Source of the DNA: Anopheles merus | Lineage: Eukaryota > Arthropoda > Insecta > Diptera > Culicidae | NCBI RefSeq assembly: GCF_017562075.2 | Contig: NW_024427619.1 | Span: forward strand, 92,725-156,724 | DNA: 64,000 nucleotides | Direction: 5' to 3' | In this document: positions 21,824-33,027 of the stretch, piece by piece | Layout: the number at the start of each line of letters is the position of its first letter | Numbering within the stretch: the first letter of the stretch is position 1 | Notes under the pieces: model-generated | What the model saw: only the letters and a program-made list of their open reading frames with translations | What the model was told of the DNA's origin: nothing | The model's database searches: none | Made by a program: the position numbers and the translations under genes

Positions 21824-22831
21824 TTAATGTTGGCTTAAAAAAGTCGAACCGGAGGAATTATTTTGAATCAGATGAGTTTCAGGTAAGTTTGCATTTTTAA
21901 GATGATGGCTCGGTGATGGACTATGTTGTGTTGTATGTGTTGGTGGGATCACATTTATGCAGTTGACATCATTATACTTAAAAATAGTAGTTGAGAAACT
22001 TCTGGCAGTTGAATTGTTTGAAGCAGGAAAGCAAGATACCGGGAGTGTTGGTGTGAATTGTTTCTGTGTACGTTGGTGAAATTCAAACTGGCGGTAAACA
22101 AATCCGCATGGCCAAGTTGAAGGAGAGAAAGCGAGCTCGCAAAACTCTGATGGAATGCCGATCTTACAGGACACATACTTTAGTGAGCTTGTAACACGAC
22201 CTCTTGGTATGACACACTTCACCGAACAGTCAGTGCATTTTAACCTTCCTAGTATGAACATTTTCATGTTCTCCTCAGTTACAGTGGGTGCAATCCTAGT
22301 TACAAACATCCAAACTTTTGGCTCAGGTGCAGGAATGAATTGTATGGTGTCTGTGTTGATGTGATCATTGGCAGTGCCGGTGTGAAGAATTGCTTGTGTT
22401 GGATTAATGTGTTCATTATCAGAGGGCATACGCGATTGTGAGTGTGGTAGTGAGTTCTGTTTGACGGCAGTTAGTGTTGGTGACATAGGAGTATCGGTGG
22501 ATGTGTGGAATGTTTTATCGGTGAGAGAGATGGTACTCACAGTCGGAGCGATTTTCTCACGCTCTTGCGGCATCACTCTATTTGGATCCAGCTGAGATAT
22601 CCTTTGATCAAGCTCACTCCGTATTGCATTTCTCAACTCATCTTTCAGTGTATTCATCAAGCACGAAATTGATGAGAAAAAATCTGATCTCGAGTCACGG
22701 TATTTCTCCCACATCCAGCAGAGTTTAATGCATTCCGGATGAAAGGCAGAATTGCACTCCGAAAAATGAAGATTGCCAATACAAACAACCGGATCTTTGT
22801 TGATAGTAGTAGAGCAGATTGCACAGTCCAT
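21824..22831 (-). CDS. LINE(-) ORF1 protein
   Basis: An open frame of 335 residues starts MDCAICSTTINKD. The first half of a PHD-like zinc finger is present (CAIC, then SAFHPEC), but the final Cys pair found in LINE-A (WLCKTC) and LINE-B (WCCIGC) is replaced by WMWEKYRD, suggesting a short deletion. The middle is Ser/Thr-rich. The C-terminal part (KVWMFVTRIAPT to STWPCGFVYRQFEF) aligns with the same region of the other two LINE ORF1s. ORF1 proteins bind element RNA. ORF1 ends 18 nt before the first ATG of ORF2. Confidence 0.8.
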   Translation of the reverse strand: MDCAICSTTINKDPVVCIGNLHFSECNSAFHPECIKLCWMWEKYRDSRSDFFSSISCLMNTLKDELRNAIRSELDQRISQLDPNRVMPQEREKIAPTVSTISLTDKTFHTSTDTPMSPTLTAVKQNSLPHSQSRMPSDNEHINPTQAILHTGTANDHINTDTIQFIPAPEPKVWMFVTRIAPTVTEENMKMFILGRLKCTDCSVKCVIPRGRVTSSLKYVSCKIGIPSEFCELAFSPSTWPCGFVYRQFEFHQRTQKQFTPTLPVSCFPASNNSTARSFSTTIFKYNDVNCINVIPPTHTTQHSPSPSHHLKNANLPETHLIQNNSSGSTFLSQH

Positions 22832-23191
22832 TATGAGAGAGAGTATCGATCACTTAGGTGAGCAGTGAGAGTGAACGGAGAGGACACTGATTGATGAGCT
22901 GTTGCGAATTACTATCTGAGTGTATTAAGCAGGGTCAATAACACTGAACCGCAGTCGCCGATGAAACAGAAATCACGTAGAAATACAATTCAGGTACGCG
23001 TTCTCGTAGAAATTCTCGTACGATGCAGAAACAAAACGCTTCAACACAGCAAAACTTGCGACAGGAACAGCTTCACAAATTCAAAAATGAACAATTTCAA
23101 ACAAAAATCACACCAAAAACAGACAGTACACAGGAACAACGCAGAAACACGTCCAAACGCTTCAGTGTACAGTGTTTTTGCTATCCTTGGC

Positions 23192-23692
23192 AATGATAAA
23201 TGCTGTTGATGTTAAATCGCCAACCAGTTCAATATGTACTGCTCTTGTTGAAAAACATACAAATATGGCGATGTATGCTTTAATCGCACTTCTGTTGCGG
23301 ATAGTTTGTTTTACGTAAATTGGTCCGCAATAGTCTACTCCGCATACTGAGAATGGTCTAGTTGGTGTGACTCGTGATGTTGGCAAATCGGCGATACTTT
23401 GCTAAATCAGTGTAGGTTTGGCTTTAAAACATGCGTGGCAACTGTGGCATACAGACTTGCATAAATTGCGACCGCCAATTATCCAAAAGCTTTAGCGTAG
23501 TGTTGTTAAAAGCAGTTGTGGTGCAGCATGCAGCTTAGTCAAATGTATCGAGACAGCTAGTAGTGCGGACAGTGGGTGTTTCGATGATAATATTACCAGG
23601 TGATTTTCTGATTCCGACAGATGTGCGTTACTGAGCCGGCCACCAATGCGCAGAATACCTTGCGTATCTATGAAAGGAGAAATCCATTTCAA
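23192..23692 (-). pseudogene. BEL3 integrase fragment
   Basis: The pieces in order are GILRIGGRLSNAHL and LTKLHAAPQLLLTTLR (23692-23492), then after frame breaks CGVDYCGPIYVKQ with the first catalytic Asp and AVHIELVGDLTSTAFI (23386-23192). The second Asp and the Glu are missing because homology stops. The remainder reads into unrelated sequence. A stop precedes the second piece near 23403. Confidence 0.82.
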
Positions 23693-23974
23693 TTTGGAGT
23701 TCTTCGGAATCTCTTTGCCCTTCTGCAGGTGTTGTATCTCCTCGGAAAATGTGTCTTGTTACGAAAGATAACACAACTTGAGTTCTGACGCCATGAGTTC
23801 GTGTACAGTGAGCGGTGGCATGTCCTTAGCATGGACCTTGTTTCCTACGCGACGCTTTGCGTTTAGTATAAAGCGCAAACAATATGAAACAACTCTTTGC
23901 AGTTTGTGGTAGATCGAAAATCGTGAGAACAAACTGTTTCGAAATTCCCAGATTAATGCTGTGCTTGCAACCCG

Positions 23975-24640
23975 TTACGATAACTTTTCTTCTTCTGCGC
24001 TCTCATCTTCGCTTGATGATGGTGTGTTCTGTGGCCATTCTTCCGAGTTGCGTGCTAACCAATGTGGCCGGTGCCACCAGCGCTCACACACTGGCAACCT
24101 TTCCGGAGTTAAACCTCGCGAAAGGTCGTCTGCTGGATTGCCCAAGCCTGGGACATGCTTCCAGCATTGTATTCCAGCCGTTTGCTGAATTTTTGCAACC
24201 CTGTTTGCAACTAAGGGCTTCCATCGATTTGGTGCTGAATTCAGCCAGTGAAGGACAGTCATGGAATCGGTCCAACAGATGGTGGTAGCAGAAATTTTCA
24301 GTGATTGCTGCACTTTCTCGTATAGGAGTGTGGCTAGCCGCGCTGCACATAATTCCAATCTAGCTATGGAATGTGAATTGAATAACGCAACGACCTTTGA
24401 CTTGGCTGTTAGCAGCTGCAAGGTGACTCCTTCCATGCTTTCAGCCCGAATGTAGCAACAAGCACCATATGCTAGTTGTGATGCGTCAGCAAAGATATGA
24501 ATTTGCAGACTTGTTGCCGTGCATTGCGATATTTACCGTGGGACTGTCAAATTGCGTAGTGAAGATAATGTAGCGTGAAATTTCGACCATTCATGCTGTA
24601 AGTGCGATGGTAGCTCGCTGTCCCAGTCATCCCGTCCGGC
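23975..24640 (-). pseudogene. BEL3 connecting-domain end and RNase H
   Basis: Starting left of the TIR element, the minus strand reads DDWDSELPSHLQHEW, then LQIHIFADASQLAYGACCYIR and TAKSKVVALFN, the RNase H start typical of BEL/Pao. WTDSMTVLHWLNS and NPADDLSRG follow. A frame change lies in the 24500-24540 region. The stretch 24436-23975 is open. Its match to the RNase H of BEL1 and BEL2 is clear. Confidence 0.82.
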
Positions 24641-25532
24641 AAAATGAGTGTATTTTTTGAGTGATTTGAGTGACGCTAGCGAAATACAGTGTCTCTTCGA
24701 CCAATGAGTTACACCCTCGCGCGAGCCCTCCCCCTCCCCACCCGTAACGCACAGTGCGCTCTGCAGTTCTTAAAGTGTTCGTGTTCTTTCCAGTCATGCT
24801 ACCAACACATCCAAAGATAGTTGTTTCTTTCGTTTCTCGTTTTCTTTCATGCATAGACACGATCTCAAATACGCACTTATTCTAACAACAAACACAAACA
24901 CGGTCATTTTTTATTTCATTAAAAACTTTATTGAAACATAAATTACACTTTCACAACACATTTAGAATCCTTCATACTCACGCATGGCGTCATACTGAAA
25001 AGTACCGGGTCGAGCCAGGCTACGGGAAACTTGTCCACAATCTGCGTTGCCTCTGTTCAGCAAATTCTTACTTGTCGATCCACGCACTGCATGTGCGTCT
25101 GTGCACACTGTTTATTCACTTCACACTTTACCAAAACACACCGGCGCACGAGACTTTGAACGAAATGCGCATTAACGCACAAACACTGCGCGCGGGACTT
25201 AGAACAAAACGCGCACAACCATCTCCGGCAAAGCGTCGCGATGTACTGGTGGTTTGGTACGCGTAGGAGGGGTTACATACAGAGCGATGGTTCGATGCTG
25301 TAGTGTAAGCGAGACAACACGATGTGACGAGCAGCTCCAAGTTGTTTAGATCGCTGAAAGACACATACACATTCACAGACGGCTCGTCAAAGCACGGTAT
25401 TTGTATTGGTGTTAGTGAAGCGCGCGTGTAAAACAGAATGCGAACTCTCATCGCAGCGCGTTTCTCCTTGCTTCCTCAAGCTTCCTCACACTCCTCGGCC
25501 TGAATCACTCAAAATTTGGGGTCTCATTGTTT
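24640..25532. mobile_element. Noncoding TIR element inside BEL3
   Basis: BEL3 connecting-domain homology stops at each side. The ends are inverted: CAAAATGAGTG with TTTTGAGTGATT on the left (24640-24668), and on the right the reverse of CAAACAATGAG and TTTTGAGTGATT (about 25501-25532). It is about 890 bp without a convincing gene. The inside has a C-rich stretch near 24720-24745 and an AT-rich part with ACACGGTCA near 24900. A similar layout occurs at 28662-29638. No target duplication could be fixed. Confidence 0.6.
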
Positions 25533-26900
25533 GCGTGGATATGCCTTTCCATTAATCTTGAGAGCCCATAGTTGCTGCATGAATATCTTTGCGATGATGA
25601 TCGTTGGGCCCAGTAACCCGAGGGGATCAAATATCTTGGCGATATATGACAAAATTTACCTTTTCGTCATGCTAGGTGTTGTAGGTGGTATCTCAATACG
25701 AAACCGTAGTGTATCTGTTGCCGGTTCCCAAACGATGCCTAACGTGGATACTTGTTTCGAGCTCTTCCACTCGTGCGTGAGTTGTACCGCCACATCTTCT
25801 GAAGGAACGTTCTGCAATGCTTCGGTGCGGTTCGATTCCTATTTTTTCAGCGTGAAGCCAGCTGAATTTAGCATATCTGAGATTTGCCCTTGTATGACAA
25901 TTGCTTCGGACAAATCATCGGTACCCGTTAGCAAATCATCTACGTAAAAGTCGTTCGTGACCGCATTCATTGCCAAAGGATACTCTTCCTTGTGATCAAG
26001 AGCAATCTGTTTTAGGGTCCTGGTTGCCAAAAATGGAGCAGAGGCTGTGCCGTACGTAACCGTTTGTAGCTCAAATGTCGATATAGGATCTGCAGGATGT
26101 TCTCTGTACCGGATGCGCAGATAGTTACGGTCATGAGGGCTATGTAAAATTTGCCGATACATCTTCTCTACGTCTGCAGTGAGAGCAATGGCACGACAAC
26201 GAAACTGAAGGATAATGGATAAAAGATCTTCTTGAACGACTGGTCCCACTAAGAGTTTGTCGTTCAACGAGTAACCACTCGAAGTCTTACAGGATGTATC
26301 GAACACGACACGCACCTTCGTGGTTGTGCTTGATTCCTTAACGACAGCGTGATGTGGGAGGTAGTAATGCTCTACAGAATCGTTTGCAGGACTGGTAAGC
26401 CGCTTCATATGCCCTAAATGCTCATATTCTCTCATAAATTTCACATACTCTTCTTTCATTGTAGCATTGGTGTTCAACCGCCGTTCGATACAACGCAGTC
26501 TGCGATCGGCAATTTCCTTCGACTCTCCTAAAACGATATTAGGGTTGGAGTTAAATGGCAAACTAACGACATACCTTCCACTTGAGTTGCGAACAGTTGT
26601 TGCTGCGAAATGCTTCTCGCAAGTATTCTCCTCAACCGATAGCACAGGATCCTCGGCTATGGTTTCACTCTCCCAGAACCGCTGCATGGTCTCCTCCAGT
26701 GGAGTGTCGTATGCATATAGATGGCACAGCCGCGGACCGATGGACGAATGATGAGTGTTGCCGGTGACAACCCAACCAAAATGGGTTTCGACCAGCCACG
26801 GTTTGCCTCTACCGATAGAGCGCTTGCGACCGGTGTGGAGCTCCCAGAACGTATCGCCTCCGATGACGATGTCGATTTGCCCCGGCCACCTTGATACCAC
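25530..26900 (-). pseudogene. BEL3 protease end, RT and connecting domain
   Basis: The open part (26900-25839) begins at the very end of the A17 protease (GQIDIVIGGDTFWELHTG). It carries RT motifs YYLPHHAVVKESS, VVFDTSCKTSSG, LTADVEKMYRQIL and catalytic YVDD at about 25945. YGTASAPFLATR differs from the usual YGLAPSSFLATR. Homology continues to 25530 with VSTLGIVW and FDPLGLLGPTI, passing one stop. Upstream, gag is joined almost directly, with the protease catalytic site absent. Confidence 0.86.
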
Positions 26901-26904
26901 TAGC

Positions 26905-27826
26905 TGCTTGATCCTTCACGAAGTTGTTGGTCTATTTCAAGATTTGGATACGATCTTGCACGAAGTCGATCACATCCTTATATTTGTCCGTCGTGAAGTG
27001 CACGGAATGTTTCTCCCAAGCCAACAATGTCTCTCGATCCAACTTCATCAGCAGCATGTTTGACAGGGGTGTATCTCACGAGTCAACCGGTTCATTCAGC
27101 TTTTTCAACCCGTAGACGAAGCAGGTGAATTCATCCACCTGGTGCATGCGCTTATCAACGCACACCAATTGCACTCCCGGAAGGTAGTGCAATTTGCGAT
27201 AGTATTCGCGAATCAACAGACGAGAATTGTCGTAATTGTCGTTTAAGAAGCGCCGTACAGATAACCGAATAGTTGTCCGACGTTAAAGGTGTATGCTCGA
27301 AGGGTACCGCCGCGTCCCCCTTCAACGATGACAATAAGTATTGCAGCTTCGCGATAGATGGAAGCTCGGCTGAAGCGTCGATCATTGCGATGAAGCGATC
27401 CCGGAAAGAAAGCCATTTTGTGTGATCTCCGTCAAATGTTGGAAGTTCGATTTTGGGCAAACGTAAATTTAGCGCGTGAGGTCGACCGAATGCAAGCATT
27501 GAGCAAGCCAAGCCCGTTGTATCGTTGAGCGAACCTTCTTCCTTTAGTTGTCTTTCCCGTAGAAATGAATTTAGCTTGCGACAGCGTTCTTCAATGTCGA
27601 TCCGTTCCATTATGCTGGCTTCGACCGCTTCGTCTCTATCGTCAAGCTCTTCCAGTTTCGAAACTGCGGTGAAGAACTCTGCCTTGTGCTTCTCCAGATC
27701 TTCTAACGCCTCCGGAATCTGCTTGACATCATCACTCGAATATTTTGCCTGGAACCGTGCCAGCGATTTTATGTTCTCCAGGGCGATCCTCTTTTTCAGT
27801 TGCACTGCGTCAATTTTCTCATCCAT
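26905..27826 (-). pseudogene. BEL3 gag
   Basis: ATG 27826 (MDEKIDAVQLKKR) is preferred to the upstream ATG at 27853 because BEL Gag proteins start near such a charged helix. The core LPKIELPTFDGDHTKWLSFRDRF and LQYLLSSLKGDAA is typical. A frameshift near 27240 leads to a second frame down to about 26905 (MKLDRETLLAWEKH). It then runs into the protease tail without any zinc knuckles, marking an internal deletion. Confidence 0.85.
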
Positions 27827-27859
27827 TGCACAAAGAAAATACTGCGATATCACACGAAA

Positions 27860-28540
27860 ATAACGAACAGAGTGATGGCGCGAATTTCAAAATGATGGCG
27901 TTTAACCGACCGTTGCCCTTGATGCGGGGCGATATGCGATGGCGCGAATTGTCACGGAATGACTTGCACACTTGACGACGAATACCGAATTCCACTCTTG
28001 ATGCAGAATGAAATTTAATTCTTCTCTGTATATCACGATCCGTTTCGAAGGATCAAAAATGTGAAATATATTCACGAAAAGGGGCTGGCTGTGATATTTG
28101 GAGGAAATTTGAATAGGAAAGTGTACACCTCTATCGCTGGTCGGTTTGCAACTGTATATTCGTTTGTCCTTTTTGTATATGATAATTCATGCAGGTCAAG
28201 CAGTTTCTAACGTCTAGTAGTTTATAACCTAATCTTAGTTTCCTTACGCTTTGTTTCATGTACCATTCAAATTTAAGTTCGAAAATAATTATTCAAATTC
28301 CAACAGTTATAAAACATTATAATGAACCTATAAGACAGTTTTCATTCAAATCTTACAAGAAATTCAAAAGATATCCTCTTTTAACCACGAAAAACATCAT
28401 TGTTCCATACAAAACGTATGGCCTACCCGGGTTGGCGGTTGTACGATTACGTAAAGTTTTTTGGTCGTACACAAGACGGTTGAGCCAAAAGTAACAAAAG
28501 CTCACATTTTGAAATTGTCAGCATTTTGTCACTCCCATGA
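27860..28540. other. Unassigned region right of BEL3
   Basis: It probably includes the BEL3 leader and part of its 5' LTR, followed by AT-rich DNA. No gene is supportable. The weak frame at 28258-28494 has no recognisable motif. Confidence 0.4.
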
Positions 28541-28661
28541 CCATGCTCCTATGTGCTCTGTCAGACACAAACAAACAAACAAACACGACGAACATCGAAT
28601 CGAACATGTCAGTTGAATCGGCCTGTGATGTTCGATACCCGACAGACAAAGAGAACGAAAT

Positions 28662-29638
28662 TTTCAGGCGAGGGGTAGGTAGAAACATGCGGTGGGGGCC
28701 CGGCCCAAGATCGGATCCGAAGTCCGTTGTTTTGGGCTCGAAATTAAAAATGGCGGATGGAGCGCTACCACGGAGAGAATGCGCTCTCTTGCTTGCCTTT
28801 AAAATAGACGAGGCGCTCTCGCTGTAAAGAACGCTCGCTCGCGCTGTTTCATCATACCCCTTCCTCCCCGTTTCTTTCGGCTTGCGCAGAGCTGAACTGG
28901 TACCCCCTCCTACTTGATTCCAGCGAATTGCGCTGCGTTGGACTGACACCCTCTCCCGCTCGTTTCTTTCGTAGCGCGCTGTGCGCTTTCCTTCACACGG
29001 ACTTGGTGCTCCCGAATCAAAACAAAAACTTGAACACATCAAACTCGGTTTATATTTTATCACTTTTATTGCAAATAAATGCACATTTAAATACATAGCT
29101 TCACACAATCTTGCTTCAAACCACACACATTCATTACATAAAAAATCGTCGTATTTCAAATAGCCCTCTAACTGCGTGGATCTCGTTGTTGAGGTTGAAT
29201 ACAGCAAAAAAAAAACATTGAAATAAAGCAGCGCAAATCACACATTTAAGATAAATGGTGAAAGAAAAGCGCAGTTTCATTTCAATGTGCACAGCACGTC
29301 AACACTTAGTGAAACTTCGATCGCCCGGGACTTAGACTAACACGCGTGCGTTCTTTCACGGCGAAAACTTGAACTGAACTGACGATTTCGTGTGGTGGCA
29401 AGAAAGGAAGCGCACAGAGGAACACTCGGTGCACTAGTGCGAGCGAGACACCGATACCCGCATGCCGCTGCGACAAAACCAAACTGAGCGCGCAGGCTGA
29501 AAGTGAACGCACACATTCACACATGTGTAATTGTGTGAGTGAAAAAACTGTGTAGAAACCAAAACACGCTCGCGCCTCCGCGTAATTCCGCGTATTTCCA
29601 ACCGTCTCCCCATGCTTCTACATGCCCCTCGCCTGAAA
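28662..29638. mobile_element. Noncoding TIR element of about 980 bp
   Basis: The left end TTTCAGGCGAGGGG (28662) and the right end, its reverse complement finishing at 29638, extend as imperfect inverted repeats of about 36 bp that include GTAGAA and CATG. Weaker inverted similarity (GAGAAYGAAA) continues outward on both sides. The interior has CT-rich stretches and an AT-rich segment. No transposase is seen, so this would be a nonautonomous DNA transposon. No clear target duplication was found. Confidence 0.65.
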
Positions 29639-29714
29639 CTCGCACACTTTTTCATTCTCATTGCTAGTAGGATACCCACCTATGCTATGAGTCAAGGTGG
29701 ATTATAAAAATCAG

Positions 29715-29942
29715 TGTAGAGTTGCGTACAAGCAGTGTTGTATGCAAGAGAGAGAACAAACATAGAATGAGGGGAAGTGTGAGAACGTTGACTAAAAGAG
29801 AGGGAATTGTGGGAGAGAACATTGGTCACTGTTGGAAGTTATATAAAGAGAACGTTGGTGAGAATAGGGAGATGGTGAATAAACGGTGACGAGGAAACAT
29901 CAACGATACCGTGTTTATCATTTAAAAGAGGAGGATTCTACA
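29715..29942 (+). repeat. Gypsy1 5' LTR
   Basis: The 228-bp LTR starts TGTAGAG and ends TTCTACA, so the tips are inverted. It contains a TATA box (TTATATAAAG, 29839-29848) and AATAAA at 29878-29883. Transcription is expected to begin shortly after the TATA box and run into the long leader. Confidence 0.95.
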
Positions 29943-29944
29943 AT

Positions 29945-29956
29945 TGGCGCAGCCGG
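29945..29956 (+). promoter_or_regulatory. Gypsy1 primer-binding site
   Basis: TGGCGCAGCCGG begins two bases after the LTR, the usual place for tRNA priming. It resembles the TGGCGCAGTCGG type known from several insect gypsy elements. The exact tRNA is not assigned here. Confidence 0.75.
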
Positions 29957-30333
29957 TAAACGAAGCACAGAAAAGAGGAAATTTGAAACGAGAAAGGTGA
30001 GTCAAGAAATTTGAGTACAAGAAGAAAAAAAAATGGTTCAATTAATCATGAGAATTATTATAAAATAATTGTGAAATGTGCGAGTGATAAACATGATTAT
30101 GGTAGCAAAGTGTGGTGAAACCGGTTATAATCCCGAACGAACAATGTGAAGTCCGTTATAAAACGTAAAAACGAATAAACGTGTGGTAGTAGTTAGCAAG
30201 CGAAACAGCCCAACTAACAAGAGAATAATAAAAGAGTGAGAATTTAAAAGCTAAAAAAAAAAATAATAAAAATAATAATAATAAAAAAAAAATTAAAGAT
30301 AAACGAAGATGTGACAGGTTAAAACAAAAAGAG

Positions 30334-30730
30334 TCCGGATATACCGTAGCAAAAGTGGCTGAGACCGGTGTGGTACCGTAGCGCCCAGGAAAGAGTCCGG
30401 ATATCCGTAGCAGAATTGTGAGACCGGTTCATTCCGTAGCACGTATTTGAGTCCGGCTATTCCATAGCATAAAAGAGTCTGGAAAATCCGTAGCATAGCG
30501 AGGAGGAGTCCGGTAGAACACCGCAGCACCAAGGGGTCCGGATATACCGTAGCAAAAGTGGCTGAGACCGGTGTGATACCGTAGCGCCCAAGAAAGAGTC
30601 CGGATATCCGTAGCAAAATTGTGAGACCGGTACATCCCGTAGCACGTATTTGAGTCCGGTTATTCCATAGCATAAAGAGTCTGGAAAATCCGTAGCATAG
30701 CGAGACCGGTAGGATACCGCAGCGCAAAGA
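30334..30730 (+). repeat. Gypsy1 leader array A: two 203-bp units built of short CCGG/CCGTAGC motifs
   Basis: TCCGGATATACCGTAGC starts at 30334 and again at 30537. The two units match closely through six short sub-repeats, each of the form CCGG, 4 to 9 variable bases, then CCGTAGC. It is a higher-order repeat in untranslated leader RNA, with no start codon advantage visible. In insect gypsy elements leader repeats can carry insulator function, but that is only analogy here. Confidence 0.9.
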
Positions 30731-30972
30731 AAATTTGATAAAGCGAAAAGTAACCGAAACCAGTGCGGAACCGTAACATAAAAAAAGGGTATATAAAGCA
30801 AATGAAATTAAGGAAATTAGAAAAGATAAATAATGTGCGACATCAAAGTGTACAGAGTGGAATGAAATGAAAATGTTGCAAAAGAAAGGACAAATTCGAA
30901 TAATGTAAATGGTCAAACAGAGCGTGTGGTCAAATTGTATTGCTAGAAGTTGGTTAAAATAGTCTGTGCCTG

Positions 30973-31680
<708 letters not shown>

Positions 31681-32067
31681 CAATCAGTGACAATAGAACC
31701 AACGAATTTAGCGACGGTTGAGAACCCAAGGCGAATTGAGCCCAAGGCGGGGCAGTAGATTAATATTTTGTTGTTTACTTATTTTCTTTACTACATGTAG
31801 CAATTATTAGTAAATGAAATTTGAGTAAATATTATTCCACATAGGTTTTAAATTACATACAAGTGTGAGTGTAGGTGCATTTCATATTGATCAAGTTATT
31901 ATGAAAGAGATAGAGCGAAGTTTATTGCGGAATATTATTGCTGGTTCAGTAGTGTATTTAGAGTATGGGAAATAATAACAGCAATAAATGTCATAAAATT
32001 AAAAAAAAGGAAAATAAACAATTAATACAAATACTAATATTTATAATAAAAAAAAAATTAATTACAG

Positions 32068-32964
32068 ATGGATACTGAACATTGGCCTTTGCAGCCATTC
32101 AATGATATTGCGGATGCATCGGATCTACGTCGCGAGTGGGAAGAATGGCATAGAGCATTTGAACTGATTGTCACACTGAAGAAAATCGAAACACAAAGCG
32201 AGAAATTAGCATACATGCTGGCACGTGGAGGTCGGGGCTTGCAGCGGATATATTTCAACTTAGCAGCGGTGCCAGGAGAACAACATCCAAGGGCAGTTTC
32301 GATACCGTTTAAACAATTACCAGTACCGGAATACGACAATGCCATCAAACGACTGAACCACTTCTTTCTCGGAAAAAGAAATGAAAGGATAGAGTTAGAA
32401 GTGTTTCGGTCACTTAAGCAAGAGAATGAAGAGTCCGTTAATCAATATGTTCTGCGTCTTCGGGCACAAGCTTCTCGATGTGACTTTCAGGACCGAGTAA
32501 CAAAAGAAATATTACATCAAATAACAATAGGAGCAAAGGACGAAAGAGTTCGGGACAAAGGCTTAGAAGACATAATGGAATTAGATGAGCTTATTAATTA
32601 TGCAATTAACAGGGAAGTATTAATAAGCCAGAAAATGAAAATTAAAGACAAAGAAATTGAACCGTCAATTGCATACGTCAAACAACAACCAATGATAACA
32701 AAAAGAAAATGGCAAGATACTAGCTGCCACCGTTGTGGGTCATGGCGACATAACGGAAATTCTAATGAGTGTTATGCTAGAAAAGCTCGTTGTAATGCTT
32801 GCGGGCGCATAGGACATTTCGGTAGATGTTGCAAAACGGAAGGAGAAAATGTAACAAAGAATAGGTTTCAATGGAAAAAACCGAAAACAGAATCATCAGG
32901 ACATATGCAGCGAAATCAAAGACGAAACTCAGATGCGGTAGACAACCTTAATGAGGTAATATAA
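32068..32964 (+). CDS. gag: Gypsy1 Gag
   Basis: An intact 298-residue Gag. ATG 32068 is the first ATG of the long frame after the repeat-filled leader. The N-terminal two thirds are a helical capsid-like region. Two CCHC-type knuckles follow at about residues 223-260 (CHRCGSWRHNGNSNEC and CNACGRIGHFGRCC), then a basic tail. It would assemble the particle and bind element RNA. The frame ends Val-Ile and then TAA, TAA, TAA, TGA, just after an AATGAG|GTAATA sequence that looks like a splice donor. Reading through that donor to the acceptor at 33027 would join it to pol in frame. Confidence 0.92.
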   Translation: MDTEHWPLQPFNDIADASDLRREWEEWHRAFELIVTLKKIETQSEKLAYMLARGGRGLQRIYFNLAAVPGEQHPRAVSIPFKQLPVPEYDNAIKRLNHFFLGKRNERIELEVFRSLKQENEESVNQYVLRLRAQASRCDFQDRVTKEILHQITIGAKDERVRDKGLEDIMELDELINYAINREVLISQKMKIKDKEIEPSIAYVKQQPMITKRKWQDTSCHRCGSWRHNGNSNECYARKARCNACGRIGHFGRCCKTEGENVTKNRFQWKKPKTESSGHMQRNQRRNSDAVDNLNEVI

Positions 32965-33027
32965 TAATAATGAGGGCTCGTAGAATCCTTGTAGATTTGA
33001 CAATTAAAATAATTAATATTATTATAG
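32956..33027 (+). other. Candidate 72-nt mini-intron between gag and pol
   Basis: It begins GAG|GTAATA and ends TATTATAG|CG. Its length is divisible by three and it holds the gag stop plus at least five further in-frame stops. Removing it joins the last Gag codon GAG to CGA of the pol frame without a shift. The size fits dipteran introns. This is inferred from sequence only. Confidence 0.6.

Larger units (their letters stand above)
20353..23190 (-). mobile_element. LINE(-): CR1-clade-like non-LTR element, 3' end missing
   Basis: Reading right to left there is a 5' untranslated region, ORF1 with half a PHD finger, then ORF2 with an AP-endonuclease and the start of an RT. It stops in the RT near the APGPDNIP motif. 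LINEs usually lose their 5' end, so a retained 5' part with a lost 3' part implies a later deletion or rearrangement at 20352. The right border near 23190 is where BEL3 integrase homology begins. Confidence 0.75.
23190..27990 (-). mobile_element. BEL3: internally deleted BEL/Pao remnant
   Basis: Minus-strand gag, RT, RNase H and integrase fragments occur in BEL/Pao order from right to left. The integrase is cut off at about 23190, so the 3' part and 3' LTR are missing. A noncoding TIR element interrupts the connecting domain (24640-25532). The 5' LTR should lie right of 27860; two copies of GATGGCGCGAATT (about 27875 and 27938) lie there, but without a partner I cannot define it. Confidence 0.82.

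Noticed and set aside
28518..29207. Minus-strand 229-codon frame overlapping the TIR element
   Set aside because: It spans the terminal repeat and low-complexity interior without any domain, and is more likely a chance frame in GC-rich DNA.
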